This document shows, piece by piece, positions 8,354 through 16,433 of a stretch of DNA of 64,000 nt (positions are counted from its first letter, which is position 1; each line of letters starts with the position of its first letter). Position numbers and translations under genes: made by a program. Below the pieces are notes generated by a model. That model did not search any database. It was given only the letters and a program-made list of their open reading frames with translations, and was not told where the DNA came from. Where the stretch lies: contig JANPIX010000026.1 of assembly GCA_031425195.1 (NCBI GenBank), positions 62,001 through 126,000 of the forward strand, written 5' to 3'. This stretch comes from JANPIX01 sp031425195 (GTDB lineage Bacteria > Pseudomonadota > Alphaproteobacteria > Rhodobacterales > Rhodobacteraceae).

Positions 8354-9094
8354 ATGCACAGTTTGCGTTACCCATTCCTTATCTCTGCTATCGTCCTGAC
8401 CGGTCTGGCACAGCCGCTGTTCGCGCAAGACGCCACGACCGAAGCACCCGCTGTCGACGCTCAGGTCGAAGCCCCGGCCCTGCCCGGCACCGAAGCCCCC
8501 GCTGCAACCGAAGTGCCTGCCGCCGAAGCGCCTGCCGCCGCTGGGGCGGATGCCTTGTCGCTTGGCCAGCCCGCCGATGCGGCTGGTGCGGCACCCACCG
8601 ATGGGCCCGGTTCCATCTATGTCGCATCCACCCACGATTCGTGGGAATTGCGCTGCCTGCGTGCGGAAGACGGGTCTGATCCCTGTCAGCTGTATCAACT
8701 GCTCAAGGATCAGGACGGCAATTCCGTGGCCGAAATCAGCATGTTCCCCCTGCCCGCCGGTCAGCCTGCCGTTGTTGGAGCAACCTTTGCCGCGCCGCTC
8801 GAAACCCTGCTGACCGAAGCGCTGCGTATTCAGGTCGATGCGCGCACCGCCAAGGTTTATCCCTTCACCTGGTGTGCCCAGGACGGCTGCATTGCCCGCA
8901 TCGGTCTGACGGCCGAAGAAGTGGCCGCCTTCAAGGCCGGGAACACTGGAACCGCAACGATCGTGCCCGTGGTGGCACCCGATCAGAAGGTCGTGCTCAC
9001 GATATCGCTCAAGGGTTTCACGGCAGGCTACGATGCGCTTGTCGCCTCGGCCACAGCGCCAGCGGCGGCCCCTGCCCCGGCACCTGCACCCTGA
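8354..9094 (+). CDS. Invasion-associated locus B (IalB) family exported protein
   Basis: A 246-residue protein with a Sec signal peptide (MHSLRYPFLISAIVLTGLA, cleaved after LFAQ). Residues 27-90 are a low-complexity Ala/Pro/Glu linker (EAPA, AATEVPAAEAP). The IalB domain follows from about 92: HDSWELRC, CQLYQLLKDQDG, WCAQDGC, and ends LTISLKGFTAGYDAL; four cysteines suggest two disulfides. The C-terminus is an Ala/Pro tail. In alphaproteobacteria IalB proteins are periplasmic or outer-membrane associated; the name comes from Bartonella and does not by itself imply virulence. Monocistronic: it is preceded by a terminator and followed by a convergent gene. Confidence 0.88.
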   Translation: MHSLRYPFLISAIVLTGLAQPLFAQDATTEAPAVDAQVEAPALPGTEAPAATEVPAAEAPAAAGADALSLGQPADAAGAAPTDGPGSIYVASTHDSWELRCLRAEDGSDPCQLYQLLKDQDGNSVAEISMFPLPAGQPAVVGATFAAPLETLLTEALRIQVDARTAKVYPFTWCAQDGCIARIGLTAEEVAAFKAGNTGTATIVPVVAPDQKVVLTISLKGFTAGYDALVASATAPAAAPAPAPAP

Positions 9095-9101
9095 TCAAAG
9101 C

Positions 9102-9125
9102 CCGCGCCCCGCAAAAGGGGCGCGG
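9102..9125. terminator. Hairpin between convergent genes
   Basis: A 9-bp GC stem (CCGCGCCCC with GGGGCGCGG) around GCAAAA, lying directly between the IalB stop and the stop of the convergent ketoacyl synthase gene. There is no T run on either side, so termination would be weak, but the position suits a shared bidirectional terminator. Confidence 0.5.
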
Positions 9126-10334
9126 CTAAATCCGCCGAAGCGCCAGCACCGCGTTCATGCCCCCGAACGCAAAAGCATTGGACAGGGCCACATCAACGTT
9201 CGCATCGCGCGCCGTGTTCGGCACCACGTCAATCGCGCAGTCGGGATCGCGTTCTTCGAACCCGATCGTCGGTGCTATCACCCCCTCGCGCAACGCCATC
9301 AGACAGGCGAGGAGTTCGACAGCCCCCGTCCCGCCAATCAGATGCCCATGCATGGATTTGGTGGAGGATATCGCCAATTTGTCCGCATGGCCCGCAAACA
9401 CTTCGCAAATTGCGGCACATTCCGTCTTGTCGTTCGCTGCGGTTCCGGTGCCGTGCGCGTTGATATAATCCACCTGATCCGCATTGATTTGCGCATCCCG
9501 CAAGGCACCTGCCATCGCCCGCACAGCACCGTTCTGCGATGGCATCACGATATCGGACGCGTCCGATGTCATCGCAAAGCCGATAACTTCGGCCAATATG
9601 TCCGCCCCCCGCGCCCGGGCATGTTCATAAGCCTCGAACACAAAAACGGCGGCCCCTTCGCCCTGCACCATGCCCGATCTTGTCCGGCTGAACGGGCGAC
9701 ACGCGTCGGTCGACATGACGCGCAGCCCTTCCCACGCCTTCATTCCCCCAAAGCACAGCATGGATTCCGATCCGCCGGTCAACATCACAGGTGCCACGCC
9801 GCCCCGGATCATCTGGAACGCCAGACCCATGGCATGATTGGAACTCGCGCAGGCCGTGGCCACGGAAAAACTTGGCCCCTGCAGGCCAAAGACCATGGAA
9901 ACATGGCTTGTCGCTGCGTTGTTCATCAGGCGCGGCACAACAAAGGGATGCACCCGGTTCTTCCCATCCTGATAGACGGACCGATAGCTTTCGTCCCAGG
10001 TGTTCACCCCGCCGCCCGCCGTGCCCAGAATGACCCCGCTTGCAGCGCCAAGTTCGCCGTCAAAGGTCAGACCCGATTGTGCCACAGCCTGACGCGCGGA
10101 TTGAACGGCGAACTGGGTGAACCGGTCAAACAGCACAATCTGCTGCCGCTCGAAATGCTGCTCGGGATGCCAAGGCTGCACCGGCGCACCGATCTGCGCC
10201 GCCAGCCTGTCGATATCGGCAAAAGACAGTCGCGTGATACCGCACTGCCCGCGCTTGAACGCGTCAAATGTGCCTGCAACATCCTGCGCCAAAGGGTTGA
10301 TCGTCCCCGCCCCGGTAATCACCACACGGTTCAT
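9126..10334 (-). CDS. Beta-ketoacyl-ACP synthase (FabF/KAS II-like), in lpxD-acp cluster
   Basis: A 402-residue condensing enzyme that extends an acyl chain with malonyl-ACP. Start MNRVVITGAGTINPL; the frame extends 56 codons upstream without homology and over the ACP gene's end. The catalytic Cys is in VATACASSNHA, the two His in NAHGTGTAAND and MHGHLIGGTG, with Lys in SSTKS, the complete Cys-His-His set of KAS I/II. It follows the ACP gene by 34 bases and LpxD before that. This grouping suggests a dedicated ketoacyl synthase for a special acyl chain rather than the housekeeping FabF, which normally sits next to acpP and fabG. Specificity is inferred from context only. Confidence 0.9.
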   Translation of the reverse strand: MNRVVITGAGTINPLAQDVAGTFDAFKRGQCGITRLSFADIDRLAAQIGAPVQPWHPEQHFERQQIVLFDRFTQFAVQSARQAVAQSGLTFDGELGAASGVILGTAGGGVNTWDESYRSVYQDGKNRVHPFVVPRLMNNAATSHVSMVFGLQGPSFSVATACASSNHAMGLAFQMIRGGVAPVMLTGGSESMLCFGGMKAWEGLRVMSTDACRPFSRTRSGMVQGEGAAVFVFEAYEHARARGADILAEVIGFAMTSDASDIVMPSQNGAVRAMAGALRDAQINADQVDYINAHGTGTAANDKTECAAICEVFAGHADKLAISSTKSMHGHLIGGTGAVELLACLMALREGVIAPTIGFEERDPDCAIDVVPNTARDANVDVALSNAFAFGGMNAVLALRRI

Positions 10335-10368
10335 CGACGCCCACCCGCCAAGGGCGCGCTTTGCCGCA

Positions 10369-10635
10369 TCAGGCCGCCCGGCCTGCGACAAGCGCTTCGA
10401 CAGCCTGCACGACCGACGCCACCGAAGTGATATCAAACCCCGACTTCCCTGGTTCGTTCGCGTTAAACGGCACCGAAATGTCAAAGGTTTCCTCAATGGC
10501 AAAGATCATTTCCACTAACCCCAGACTGTCGATCCCAAGATCAGACAGCAGGGCCTCTGGCCGCACATCGCCCACATGCAAAAGTGCCTGCTCCGCAATA
10601 ATGGCGATGATCTTGTCTTGCACGGTGTCGTCCAT
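10369..10635 (-). CDS. Dedicated acyl carrier protein
   Basis: An 88-residue ACP starting MDDTVQDKIIAIIAEQ. The phosphopantetheine Ser is in LGIDSLGLVEM, followed by the acidic helix IFAIEETFDISVP. It differs from housekeeping AcpP (usually DSLDTVELVMALEEEFD) and has the 'FAI..F.I..P' style of special ACPs such as AcpXL. The frame could start 24 codons earlier, but ATG at 10635 gives the normal length. It lies 13 bases downstream of lpxD and 34 upstream of the ketoacyl synthase, all on the minus strand, so the three look like an operon that builds and uses one acyl chain. Holo-ACP synthase is not in the window. Confidence 0.9.
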   Translation of the reverse strand: MDDTVQDKIIAIIAEQALLHVGDVRPEALLSDLGIDSLGLVEMIFAIEETFDISVPFNANEPGKSGFDITSVASVVQAVEALVAGRAA

Positions 10636-10648
10636 GTCGTGGCTGGCC

Positions 10649-11740
10649 CTATGCATTGTCGTCCTGTCTTGAAACAGTTTTCTGAAGCGCCGCCACTGTG
10701 GCCGCAAGTCGCGGCAAACGCCTCAGCGCCTTTTGCATCTCTAGATGGGTTTCCATCCGAACGGCAGGATAACCCAGAAGGACCCGCCCCGCCGGCGCAT
10801 TGGTAAAAATCTTGGTTCCGCCCCCGGCAATCACGTCGTCGCCCACAAAGATGTTGTCATTGACACCACACTGGCCCGCAAGCACGACTCTGTCACCGAT
10901 CCGGGATGATCCGGCAATGCCCACCTGCGCACAAAACAGACAGTCCCGGCCGACCTGCACATTGTGCCCGACATGAACAAGGTTATCGAGCTTTGTTCCC
11001 GATCCCACCACGGTATCACGGATCGTGCCCCGGTCGATGGTGCTGTTCGCACCCACCTCCACGTCATCACCCAGCGTGACAGCACCAAGCGAATGGATCC
11101 GCGTCCAGCTTTGTTCCGCGATCCGGTCACGCTGTCCCAGTGTCTTGCGCACTTCTTCCACGCCCGAAGGTTCGGGTGTCACAAAGGAAAACCCGTCCGC
11201 GCCGATCACAGCACCCGGCTGCGCGATCAAACGATCCCCGATGGTCACGCGCGCGCCAATATGGACGCCCTGAAGAATAAGGGCGTCACATCCGATGCTT
11301 ACACCGTCACCAATCGAAACATGGCTTGCAATACGCGCGTTCGCGCCCACCCGCACATGCGCCCCGATGCTGACAAAGGGTCCGATCATCGCGCCCTCAC
11401 CGATCTGGGCTGTGGGGTCGATCACGCTCATCGGATGGACGCCCGGCGCGATCTGTGGCCCCGCGTCCATCAGCCGGGTCAAGCCTGCCATGGCCAGCCG
11501 CGACCTCGGCGCAAAGATTGCAGCCTGCAAGCCAAGTGCGCGCCAATCCGCACCCGGCCAGACAAGCGCGGCGCGCGCATTCCCCTGTGCAAGGCCTTCG
11601 GCATAGGCCGGGTTCATGGCGAGTGCCAGACTGTCCGCCCCCGCCGCCGCCGGTTCAGCCGCACCCGTCACCGTCAGGTCAAGATCACCCGCCGCTTCGG
11701 CCCCCAAGGCCAGGGCGATGTCACGAATGGTATGGGACAT
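10649..11740 (-). CDS. lpxD: UDP-3-O-acylglucosamine N-acyltransferase (LpxD family)
   Basis: LpxD adds the amide-linked 3-hydroxyacyl chain in lipid A synthesis from acyl-ACP. The 363-residue form starts MSHTIRDIALALG, with AAGGTGG nine bases upstream. Residues 1-95 are the uridine-binding domain; about 97-330 form a left-handed beta-helix of hexapeptide repeats (IGEGAM, IGPFVS, VGANAR). The catalytic-type His is in HVGHNVQVG. Normal length. It is not next to bamA, fabZ and lpxA, where the main lpxD of related genomes lies, but next to an ACP and a KAS, so it may be a second LpxD with its own chain specificity; that is inference. Confidence 0.9.
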   Translation of the reverse strand: MSHTIRDIALALGAEAAGDLDLTVTGAAEPAAAGADSLALAMNPAYAEGLAQGNARAALVWPGADWRALGLQAAIFAPRSRLAMAGLTRLMDAGPQIAPGVHPMSVIDPTAQIGEGAMIGPFVSIGAHVRVGANARIASHVSIGDGVSIGCDALILQGVHIGARVTIGDRLIAQPGAVIGADGFSFVTPEPSGVEEVRKTLGQRDRIAEQSWTRIHSLGAVTLGDDVEVGANSTIDRGTIRDTVVGSGTKLDNLVHVGHNVQVGRDCLFCAQVGIAGSSRIGDRVVLAGQCGVNDNIFVGDDVIAGGGTKIFTNAPAGRVLLGYPAVRMETHLEMQKALRRLPRLAATVAALQKTVSRQDDNA

Positions 11741-11794
11741 GGCACCACCTTGCTGCACATCGGCAGGACATCGCCCCCACCCTTGCGCGCAAGT

Positions 11795-13402
11795 TTACCC
11801 CTGAACCGCAGGCATTGCCACCCCGGCCGCGACAAGCGCCTCAAGCACAAGGGCATCCCGGCCATAGATATCACGCCGGTAATTCATCCGTCCCTTCGCT
11901 GATGGAAAGGCCGTGAAATACACCAGATGCACCGGCACCGGCTGATCCAGTTTCAAAACACTTTCCGACCCGGTCTGCAGCACGGATTGAAAGGCCGCCT
12001 TCGGGTCATCCGTCTGCCTCGCAAGCAACGCGTAGGCAAAGCCGAATGGATCGGCAAGCCGGATACACCCATGCGAATACGCCCGAATTTCCTTTTCGAA
12101 CAAAGACTTGGATGGCGTGTCATGCAGATAGATGTTATACTGGTTGGGGAACATGAACTTCACCAGACCAAGGGCGTTTCCATCCGACGGGGCCTGCCGC
12201 ATCGCAAAGGGAAAATTGGCCGCCGTATAGGCGCCGAAATCCACCGCGCCACGGCTTACCGTGCGCCCGCTCCGGTCGATCAGTTGCAGATGGCCCGCAG
12301 CATTCGGATTGCGCTGCATCATCGGCAAGTATTCCTTTACCGTGATCGACCGCGGCACGCTCCACGACGGATTGACGACCATATGCTCCATCATGTCGGA
12401 AAATTCGGGCGTGCGCTGATCGGGCACGTCCTTGCCCACGACAGACCGGGTGGCGAAGGTCACCTTGCCATCGTCAACGATCTTGGCGGTAAAGTCGGTC
12501 AGGTTGACCCAGATATGCCGTTTGCCGCGCGGAATGTTCAACCAGCGCTGGCGCTCCAGCGCCACCAGAACCGACCCAAGCCTTTGATCCGGCCCCATGT
12601 TGATCTCGGCCAGTGTCGCCTCATCGGCTTCGCCATCGGGCGGCAGGCCGTGGTCGATCTGGAACACCTGTACCGCTTTTTCGATGCGGCTGTCGTAGTC
12701 CCGCATCGCCGCCGGGGCGAGGTAGCCCATCGCCATCAACCGGTCACGCAGCGCGATGACGGCGTCCCCCGACTGCCCCGGGGCAAGCGCACCCCCGGCA
12801 ACCTGCGCGCCCCATCCGCCATTGGTCAGGGTCCGCTCAAGCCCAAGCTTTGTCTTGACCAGTTGGGCATATTCCGATGATTGCGGGGCCAGACTTGCCA
12901 GAAACGCATGGGGCGACCCGGCCAGAAACTGATTAAGGTTGCTGCGCGGGTCGTGCACCGGCACTTCGCGTTTGATGCCATCGTCGATCTTTGATGGGAC
13001 AAGCGCGCCAGATTGCAGATCGCGCGAATAGTCGAGGAAAGCCCGCGTCATGCGAACCTCCAGCCTGCCGCGGTCACCTTCGGTCAGGGCTTGATGGTAG
13101 GCACCGACAAGGTCTGCAACAGCATAGCGCGTTACCGGCAGGCCATGATCGCCGGCATGTGACAACGTCGATAGAAACGCCTGCCTGCGGTCTGCATCAT
13201 CCGCATCCGTCCAGATCGCGTCATAAGACCGGTCGCGATAGAACGTCGCAATGGCGTCATTGTCTGCGGCCGCTTCGGCCAAGGCCTGGACGAAGGGGGC
13301 GACATGCTGCGCTGCGGCAAAGGACGGCGGTAACACGGCCATAAATCCGGCGGCAGTTACGGCCGTCCGGGTCAAAACATTCACAAAAAGGGATTTCAGC
13401 AT
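11795..13402 (-). CDS. Periplasmic L,D-transpeptidase (YcbB/LdtD type)
   Basis: Forms 3-3 (mDAP-mDAP) crosslinks in peptidoglycan. 535 residues with a signal peptide (MLKSLFVNVLTRTAVTAAGF, ending SFAAAQ). A scaffold domain covers about 30-210; a peptidoglycan-binding domain about 218-275 (GQSGDAVIALRDRLMAMGYL, VQVFQIDHGLPPDGEAD). The YkuD domain, about 300-480, carries the catalytic motif YSHGCIRLADP. The large size and order match the LdtD family. It is divergent from the MepK-like gene, which would cut the same crosslinks. The lpxD gene starts 54 bases downstream on the same strand; readthrough is possible. Confidence 0.93.
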   Translation of the reverse strand: MLKSLFVNVLTRTAVTAAGFMAVLPPSFAAAQHVAPFVQALAEAAADNDAIATFYRDRSYDAIWTDADDADRRQAFLSTLSHAGDHGLPVTRYAVADLVGAYHQALTEGDRGRLEVRMTRAFLDYSRDLQSGALVPSKIDDGIKREVPVHDPRSNLNQFLAGSPHAFLASLAPQSSEYAQLVKTKLGLERTLTNGGWGAQVAGGALAPGQSGDAVIALRDRLMAMGYLAPAAMRDYDSRIEKAVQVFQIDHGLPPDGEADEATLAEINMGPDQRLGSVLVALERQRWLNIPRGKRHIWVNLTDFTAKIVDDGKVTFATRSVVGKDVPDQRTPEFSDMMEHMVVNPSWSVPRSITVKEYLPMMQRNPNAAGHLQLIDRSGRTVSRGAVDFGAYTAANFPFAMRQAPSDGNALGLVKFMFPNQYNIYLHDTPSKSLFEKEIRAYSHGCIRLADPFGFAYALLARQTDDPKAAFQSVLQTGSESVLKLDQPVPVHLVYFTAFPSAKGRMNYRRDIYGRDALVLEALVAAGVAMPAVQG

Positions 13403-13718
13403 ATAATCCTCGGGTCACCGCGCGTACACGTTCGGTCAAACTTCCGCGATTTCACAGGGGCTGTCCAATCACAAGCCTGCCAAACCGATGAAAAAGCGTC
13501 ACAATTTGGCAACGAACGCGGTCTTTAGATATGGTTCCCTCATTTTCAGATTTATTCAGCGAATATTTGCCGACGCAGGCTTAACTGGCCGGGCCTTGAC
13601 CATTCTCTGCTTGGGTTGCGATTCGTGCTGTGCCATAGTTACGAGGCACTTGGGGAAGAAGTTGCAGGCAACCACAGGAACATGTGGTAGAAATTTTGCT
13701 TAGGGACAGGCGCTCAGA
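13403..13718. other. Divergent intergenic region of 316 bases
   Basis: No coding sequence of note. A promoter-like pair toward the MepK-like gene is TTGGGT (13611-13616) and CATAGT (13634-13639) with a 17-base spacer. A 6-bp inverted repeat, ACCACA-GGAACA-TGTGGT, lies at 13671-13688, within the predicted leader. The half near 13490-13560 is AT-richer than its surroundings. Confidence 0.45.
13611..13639 (+). promoter_or_regulatory. Promoter candidate for the MepK-like gene
   Basis: TTGGGT, a 17-base spacer and CATAGT, giving a start near 13646 and a leader of about 70 bases that contains the inverted repeat at 13671-13688. Match to consensus is moderate. Confidence 0.35.
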
Positions 13719-14288
13719 ATGACGAATGAACCGACGAACGGCCTGACACGGCGTGGCCTGCTTGGCATCTTTGCCGCAACCGCCGTGGTCGCAGCCCCCA
13801 CCTATTCCAACGCCTTCGGGCTCCTGCGCGGTGCAGGCGATGTTCGCCGCGTCAGCATGTATTCGGGCCGGACGGGTGAAAGCATCGACACGATTTATTG
13901 GCTTGAAGGGGAATACATCCCGGAAGTCCTGAACGAGGTCAATCACTTCATGCGTGACTGGCGGTCGGGTGACACGATCAAGATGGATCCGCGCAATCTT
14001 GACGTGCTGGCAGCAGCCCACCGCCTGATGGACGTTAATGAACCCTACATGATGCTGTCGGGCTATCGCAGCAAGGCAACCAACGCCATGCTCCGCTCGC
14101 AGTCCAGCGGTGTGGCGCGCAACTCTCTCCACATGGTCGGCAAGGCCGCAGATGTGCGCCTCAAATCCCGGTCTGTCGGCCAGATGGCCCGTGCGGCAGA
14201 ATCCTGTTCCGGTGGCGGCGTCGGTCGGTATTCTGGATCGAACTTCGTCCACATGGATTGCGGCCCGGTCCGGCACTGGGGCGGTTGA
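13719..14288 (+). CDS. DUF882 / MepK-like peptidoglycan endopeptidase with Tat signal
   Basis: A 189-residue protein of the YcbK/peptidase M15_2 (DUF882) family. E. coli MepK of this family cuts 3-3 crosslinks made by L,D-transpeptidases. The N-terminus has a twin-arginine signal (LTRRGLLGIFAATAVVAA). Metal-site residues of the M15 type appear as SGYRSKATN, SLHMVGKAADVRL and NFVHMDCGP (His, Asp, His). Full family length. It is divergent from the L,D-transpeptidase at 11795-13402, so a synthase/hydrolase pair for the same bond is plausible. Terminator at 14313-14334. Confidence 0.9.
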   Translation: MTNEPTNGLTRRGLLGIFAATAVVAAPTYSNAFGLLRGAGDVRRVSMYSGRTGESIDTIYWLEGEYIPEVLNEVNHFMRDWRSGDTIKMDPRNLDVLAAAHRLMDVNEPYMMLSGYRSKATNAMLRSQSSGVARNSLHMVGKAADVRLKSRSVGQMARAAESCSGGGVGRYSGSNFVHMDCGPVRHWGG

Positions 14289-14312
14289 TCCCCACCCATC
14301 CGGTTTGAAACA

Positions 14313-14334
14313 AGCGCCCCACGGGGCGCTTTTT
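14313..14334 (+). terminator. Intrinsic terminator after the MepK-like gene
   Basis: The palindrome AGCGCCCC-AC-GGGGCGCT followed by TTTTT. It ends at the stop codon of the convergent rlmE gene, so it can serve the plus-strand transcript. Confidence 0.8.
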
Positions 14335-15062
14335 CATGTCTCGGTCGCGCGGTCCCTGCCCCGGAACCCCATGGCCACCACGAACTTTTCAGAACTGTCC
14401 GACCGGCTTGCCGGCGGCTTCACATTGGCCACCTTGCGGAAGTGCTGCTTCAGCAGGGTCTGCATCGACAACTCCGCACCCCCGGCCAGTACCTTGGCGA
14501 CAAAGGTGCCGTCTTCCTCCAGAACGTCGAAAGCAAAGGCCAGCGCCGCCTCTACCAGGGCCACGATCCGCAGGTGATCGGTCGCCTTGTGCCCGGAAGA
14601 CGCCGCTGCCATGTCACTCAATACAACATCGGCAGGGCCGCCCAGCCATTCCTTCACCTTGGCATCCGCATCGTCGGCCAGAAAATCAAGCTGATGGATC
14701 TGCGCCCCGGCAATCGGCTCCACCTCTTGCAGATCGACGCCCAGAACGGTGCCCTGCGGTTTTCCCTTGCGGTCGCCCAACGCGTTGACACGCGTCACTG
14801 CAACCTGACACCACCCGCCCGGGGCACAGCCAAGATCGACAACCCGCGCGCCGGGTTTGAAAAAGCCGTACTTGTCGTCCAGTTCAAGAATCTTGAAGGC
14901 CGCCCGACCGCGAAACCCTTCCTTCTTGGCCCGCTGGACGTAAGGGTCGTTCAGCTGCCGCTCCAACCACAGCGTCGACGAAAGCTTGCGCCCCTTCGCC
15001 GTCTTGACCCGCACGCGCAATTCACGCTGCCCGCGCCCTGAAGTGTTCTTGATTTCCGTCAT
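14334..15062 (-). CDS. rlmE: 23S rRNA (uridine-2'-O)-methyltransferase RlmE (FtsJ/RrmJ)
   Basis: Methylates the ribose of U2552 in 23S rRNA, with SAM, late in 50S assembly. 242 residues, slightly longer than E. coli RlmE because of a basic N-terminal stretch (RELRVRVKTAKGRKL). The K-D-K-E catalytic set is visible: K in RAAFKILELDD, D in VLSDMAA, K in FVAKVLAGG, E in DSSEKFVVA. The SAM site is VDLGCAPGGW. Its ATG overlaps the stop of the upstream phosphatase by 4 bases, so translation is coupled. Confidence 0.96.
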   Translation of the reverse strand: MTEIKNTSGRGQRELRVRVKTAKGRKLSSTLWLERQLNDPYVQRAKKEGFRGRAAFKILELDDKYGFFKPGARVVDLGCAPGGWCQVAVTRVNALGDRKGKPQGTVLGVDLQEVEPIAGAQIHQLDFLADDADAKVKEWLGGPADVVLSDMAAASSGHKATDHLRIVALVEAALAFAFDVLEEDGTFVAKVLAGGAELSMQTLLKQHFRKVANVKPPASRSDSSEKFVVAMGFRGRDRATET

Positions 15063-16201
15063 TGCGAGGGTCCGTCTTCCAATGCGCCATCCGCGCTCAT
15101 CTGCGCGTATAGCAGACCTTCCCGCAGACCGCGATCCGCGACCGACAACCTGTCCGTCGGCCAGATTCGCATCAACGCCTGCAGGATCGACGCGCCCGAC
15201 ATGATCAACGCATGGCGGTCCCGCCCGATCCGCGGGTCCGTGCGCCTGCCTTCGGGGCCAAGCAGCAGATAGTCGCGGATCACCGTGTCGATCTGCAGAC
15301 TGGTCATCAAAAGCCCGTCCACCTTGGTCCGGTCATACCGTTTCAGCCCCAGAAATGACGCGGCAACGGTGGTCACCGTGCCGCTCGTCCCGATGATCTG
15401 AAATCCCGCCCGCGGGGCCACTGCGTTGTAAGGCGAAAAGCTCGCCAGGTTCTCTTCGAAGAACCAGCTCATCAACGCGAATCGCGCGGCGTCGTCTTCG
15501 ACATCGATGAACTGATCCTTCAGGGTCGCCACGCCAAGCGGCACCGAAATCCAGTCCACAACCTTTGCGGCGGGCTTGTCACCTTCACTGGAAAACCCGT
15601 TGCGCAGGCGCATGATGGCGCGGGATTTATCCTCGGGGGCCACCCCGGACAGATCGATCCAAACAAGTTCGGTTGATCCCCCGCCAATATCGACGACGAG
15701 CAGCTGTTCGGTCGTCCGCTCCACAAGCGGCGCGCAGGAAATGACCGCAAGCCGGGCTTCTTCCTCGGCCGGAATCACCTCCAGCGACAGGCCGGTTTCC
15801 CGTTTGACCTGCCGGATGAACTCTTTGGCATTGCGCGCGCGGCGGCAGGCCTCGGTCGCGACCAACCGCATCCGTTTGACGCTATGTTTCTCCAGCTTTT
15901 TCTGACAGATGCGCAGCGCCTGAATGGTGCGCGACATCGATGCCCTGCTCAGTTTGCCAGACGCCTCCAGCCCGGCGCCAAGCTGCACGGTTTTTGAAAA
16001 ACTGTCCACGACTGTAAACTGATGGCCCTTCGGTTGGGCAATCAGCATACGGCACGAATTCGTACCAAGGTCCAACGCCGCATACAGCGGGGCCGGGCCG
16101 AAAAAAGCACGGGCGTTCGGTTCGACCAGCGGGTCAGGTTTGTCGCTGACACCAGATGCCGCCGGGATCGCGTCCGCCCGTCGGGGACGCTCGGGCGTCA
16201 T
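15059..16201 (-). CDS. Ppx/GppA family phosphatase
   Basis: Exopolyphosphatase / guanosine pentaphosphate phosphatase family, ASKHA fold. Visible ATP-fold motifs: ALDLGTNSCRMLIA (phosphate 1), VVDIGGGSTELVWI (phosphate 2) and IGTSGTVTTVAAS. Start at MTPERPRRADA (380 residues, GGAGGG seven bases upstream); an alternative ATG at 16219 also has a GAGGG. An N-terminal 50 residues are not conserved-looking. About 380 residues means it is the short form without the C-terminal HD domain. It is the first gene of a two-gene operon with rlmE. Whether the substrate is polyphosphate or pppGpp cannot be told. Confidence 0.9.
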   Translation of the reverse strand: MTPERPRRADAIPAASGVSDKPDPLVEPNARAFFGPAPLYAALDLGTNSCRMLIAQPKGHQFTVVDSFSKTVQLGAGLEASGKLSRASMSRTIQALRICQKKLEKHSVKRMRLVATEACRRARNAKEFIRQVKRETGLSLEVIPAEEEARLAVISCAPLVERTTEQLLVVDIGGGSTELVWIDLSGVAPEDKSRAIMRLRNGFSSEGDKPAAKVVDWISVPLGVATLKDQFIDVEDDAARFALMSWFFEENLASFSPYNAVAPRAGFQIIGTSGTVTTVAASFLGLKRYDRTKVDGLLMTSLQIDTVIRDYLLLGPEGRRTDPRIGRDRHALIMSGASILQALMRIWPTDRLSVADRGLREGLLYAQMSADGALEDGPSQ

Positions 16202-16380
16202 CAGTCGCCCTCCATTCATGGTTCCCTCAAAGGTAGCCCCCTTGCGCCCGTGGTGCAAGCGGTTGCGTCCCTGTCGGCGCTGGCGGCCATCATAAACATG
16301 CAAAGAATTCATACCCGCGCCCATGGCGATGGACGAAGGCCTGCGTTAGAAAATTGGCGGGGTCGCTGGTTGCGCGCCGA

Positions 16381-16397
16381 ATGTCGAAATCCGACAT
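16381..16397. promoter_or_regulatory. Inverted repeat upstream of the C1 cluster
   Basis: A perfect 6-bp inverted repeat, ATGTCG-AAATC-CGACAT, 37 bases before the first gene of the one-carbon cluster, and just before a -10-like GATAAG at 16417. The 214-base divergent region otherwise shows no coding sequence. It could be an operator; no protein is implied. Confidence 0.35.
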
Positions 16398-16433
16398 GGA
16401 TTGTCGCCCTTCGTCGATAAGACAAGGGGAAAG

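Noticed and set aside
9033..10430. 465-codon plus-strand open frame across the ketoacyl synthase
   Set aside because: Arg/His-rich shadow of a high-GC gene; the minus-strand frame has all KAS motifs.
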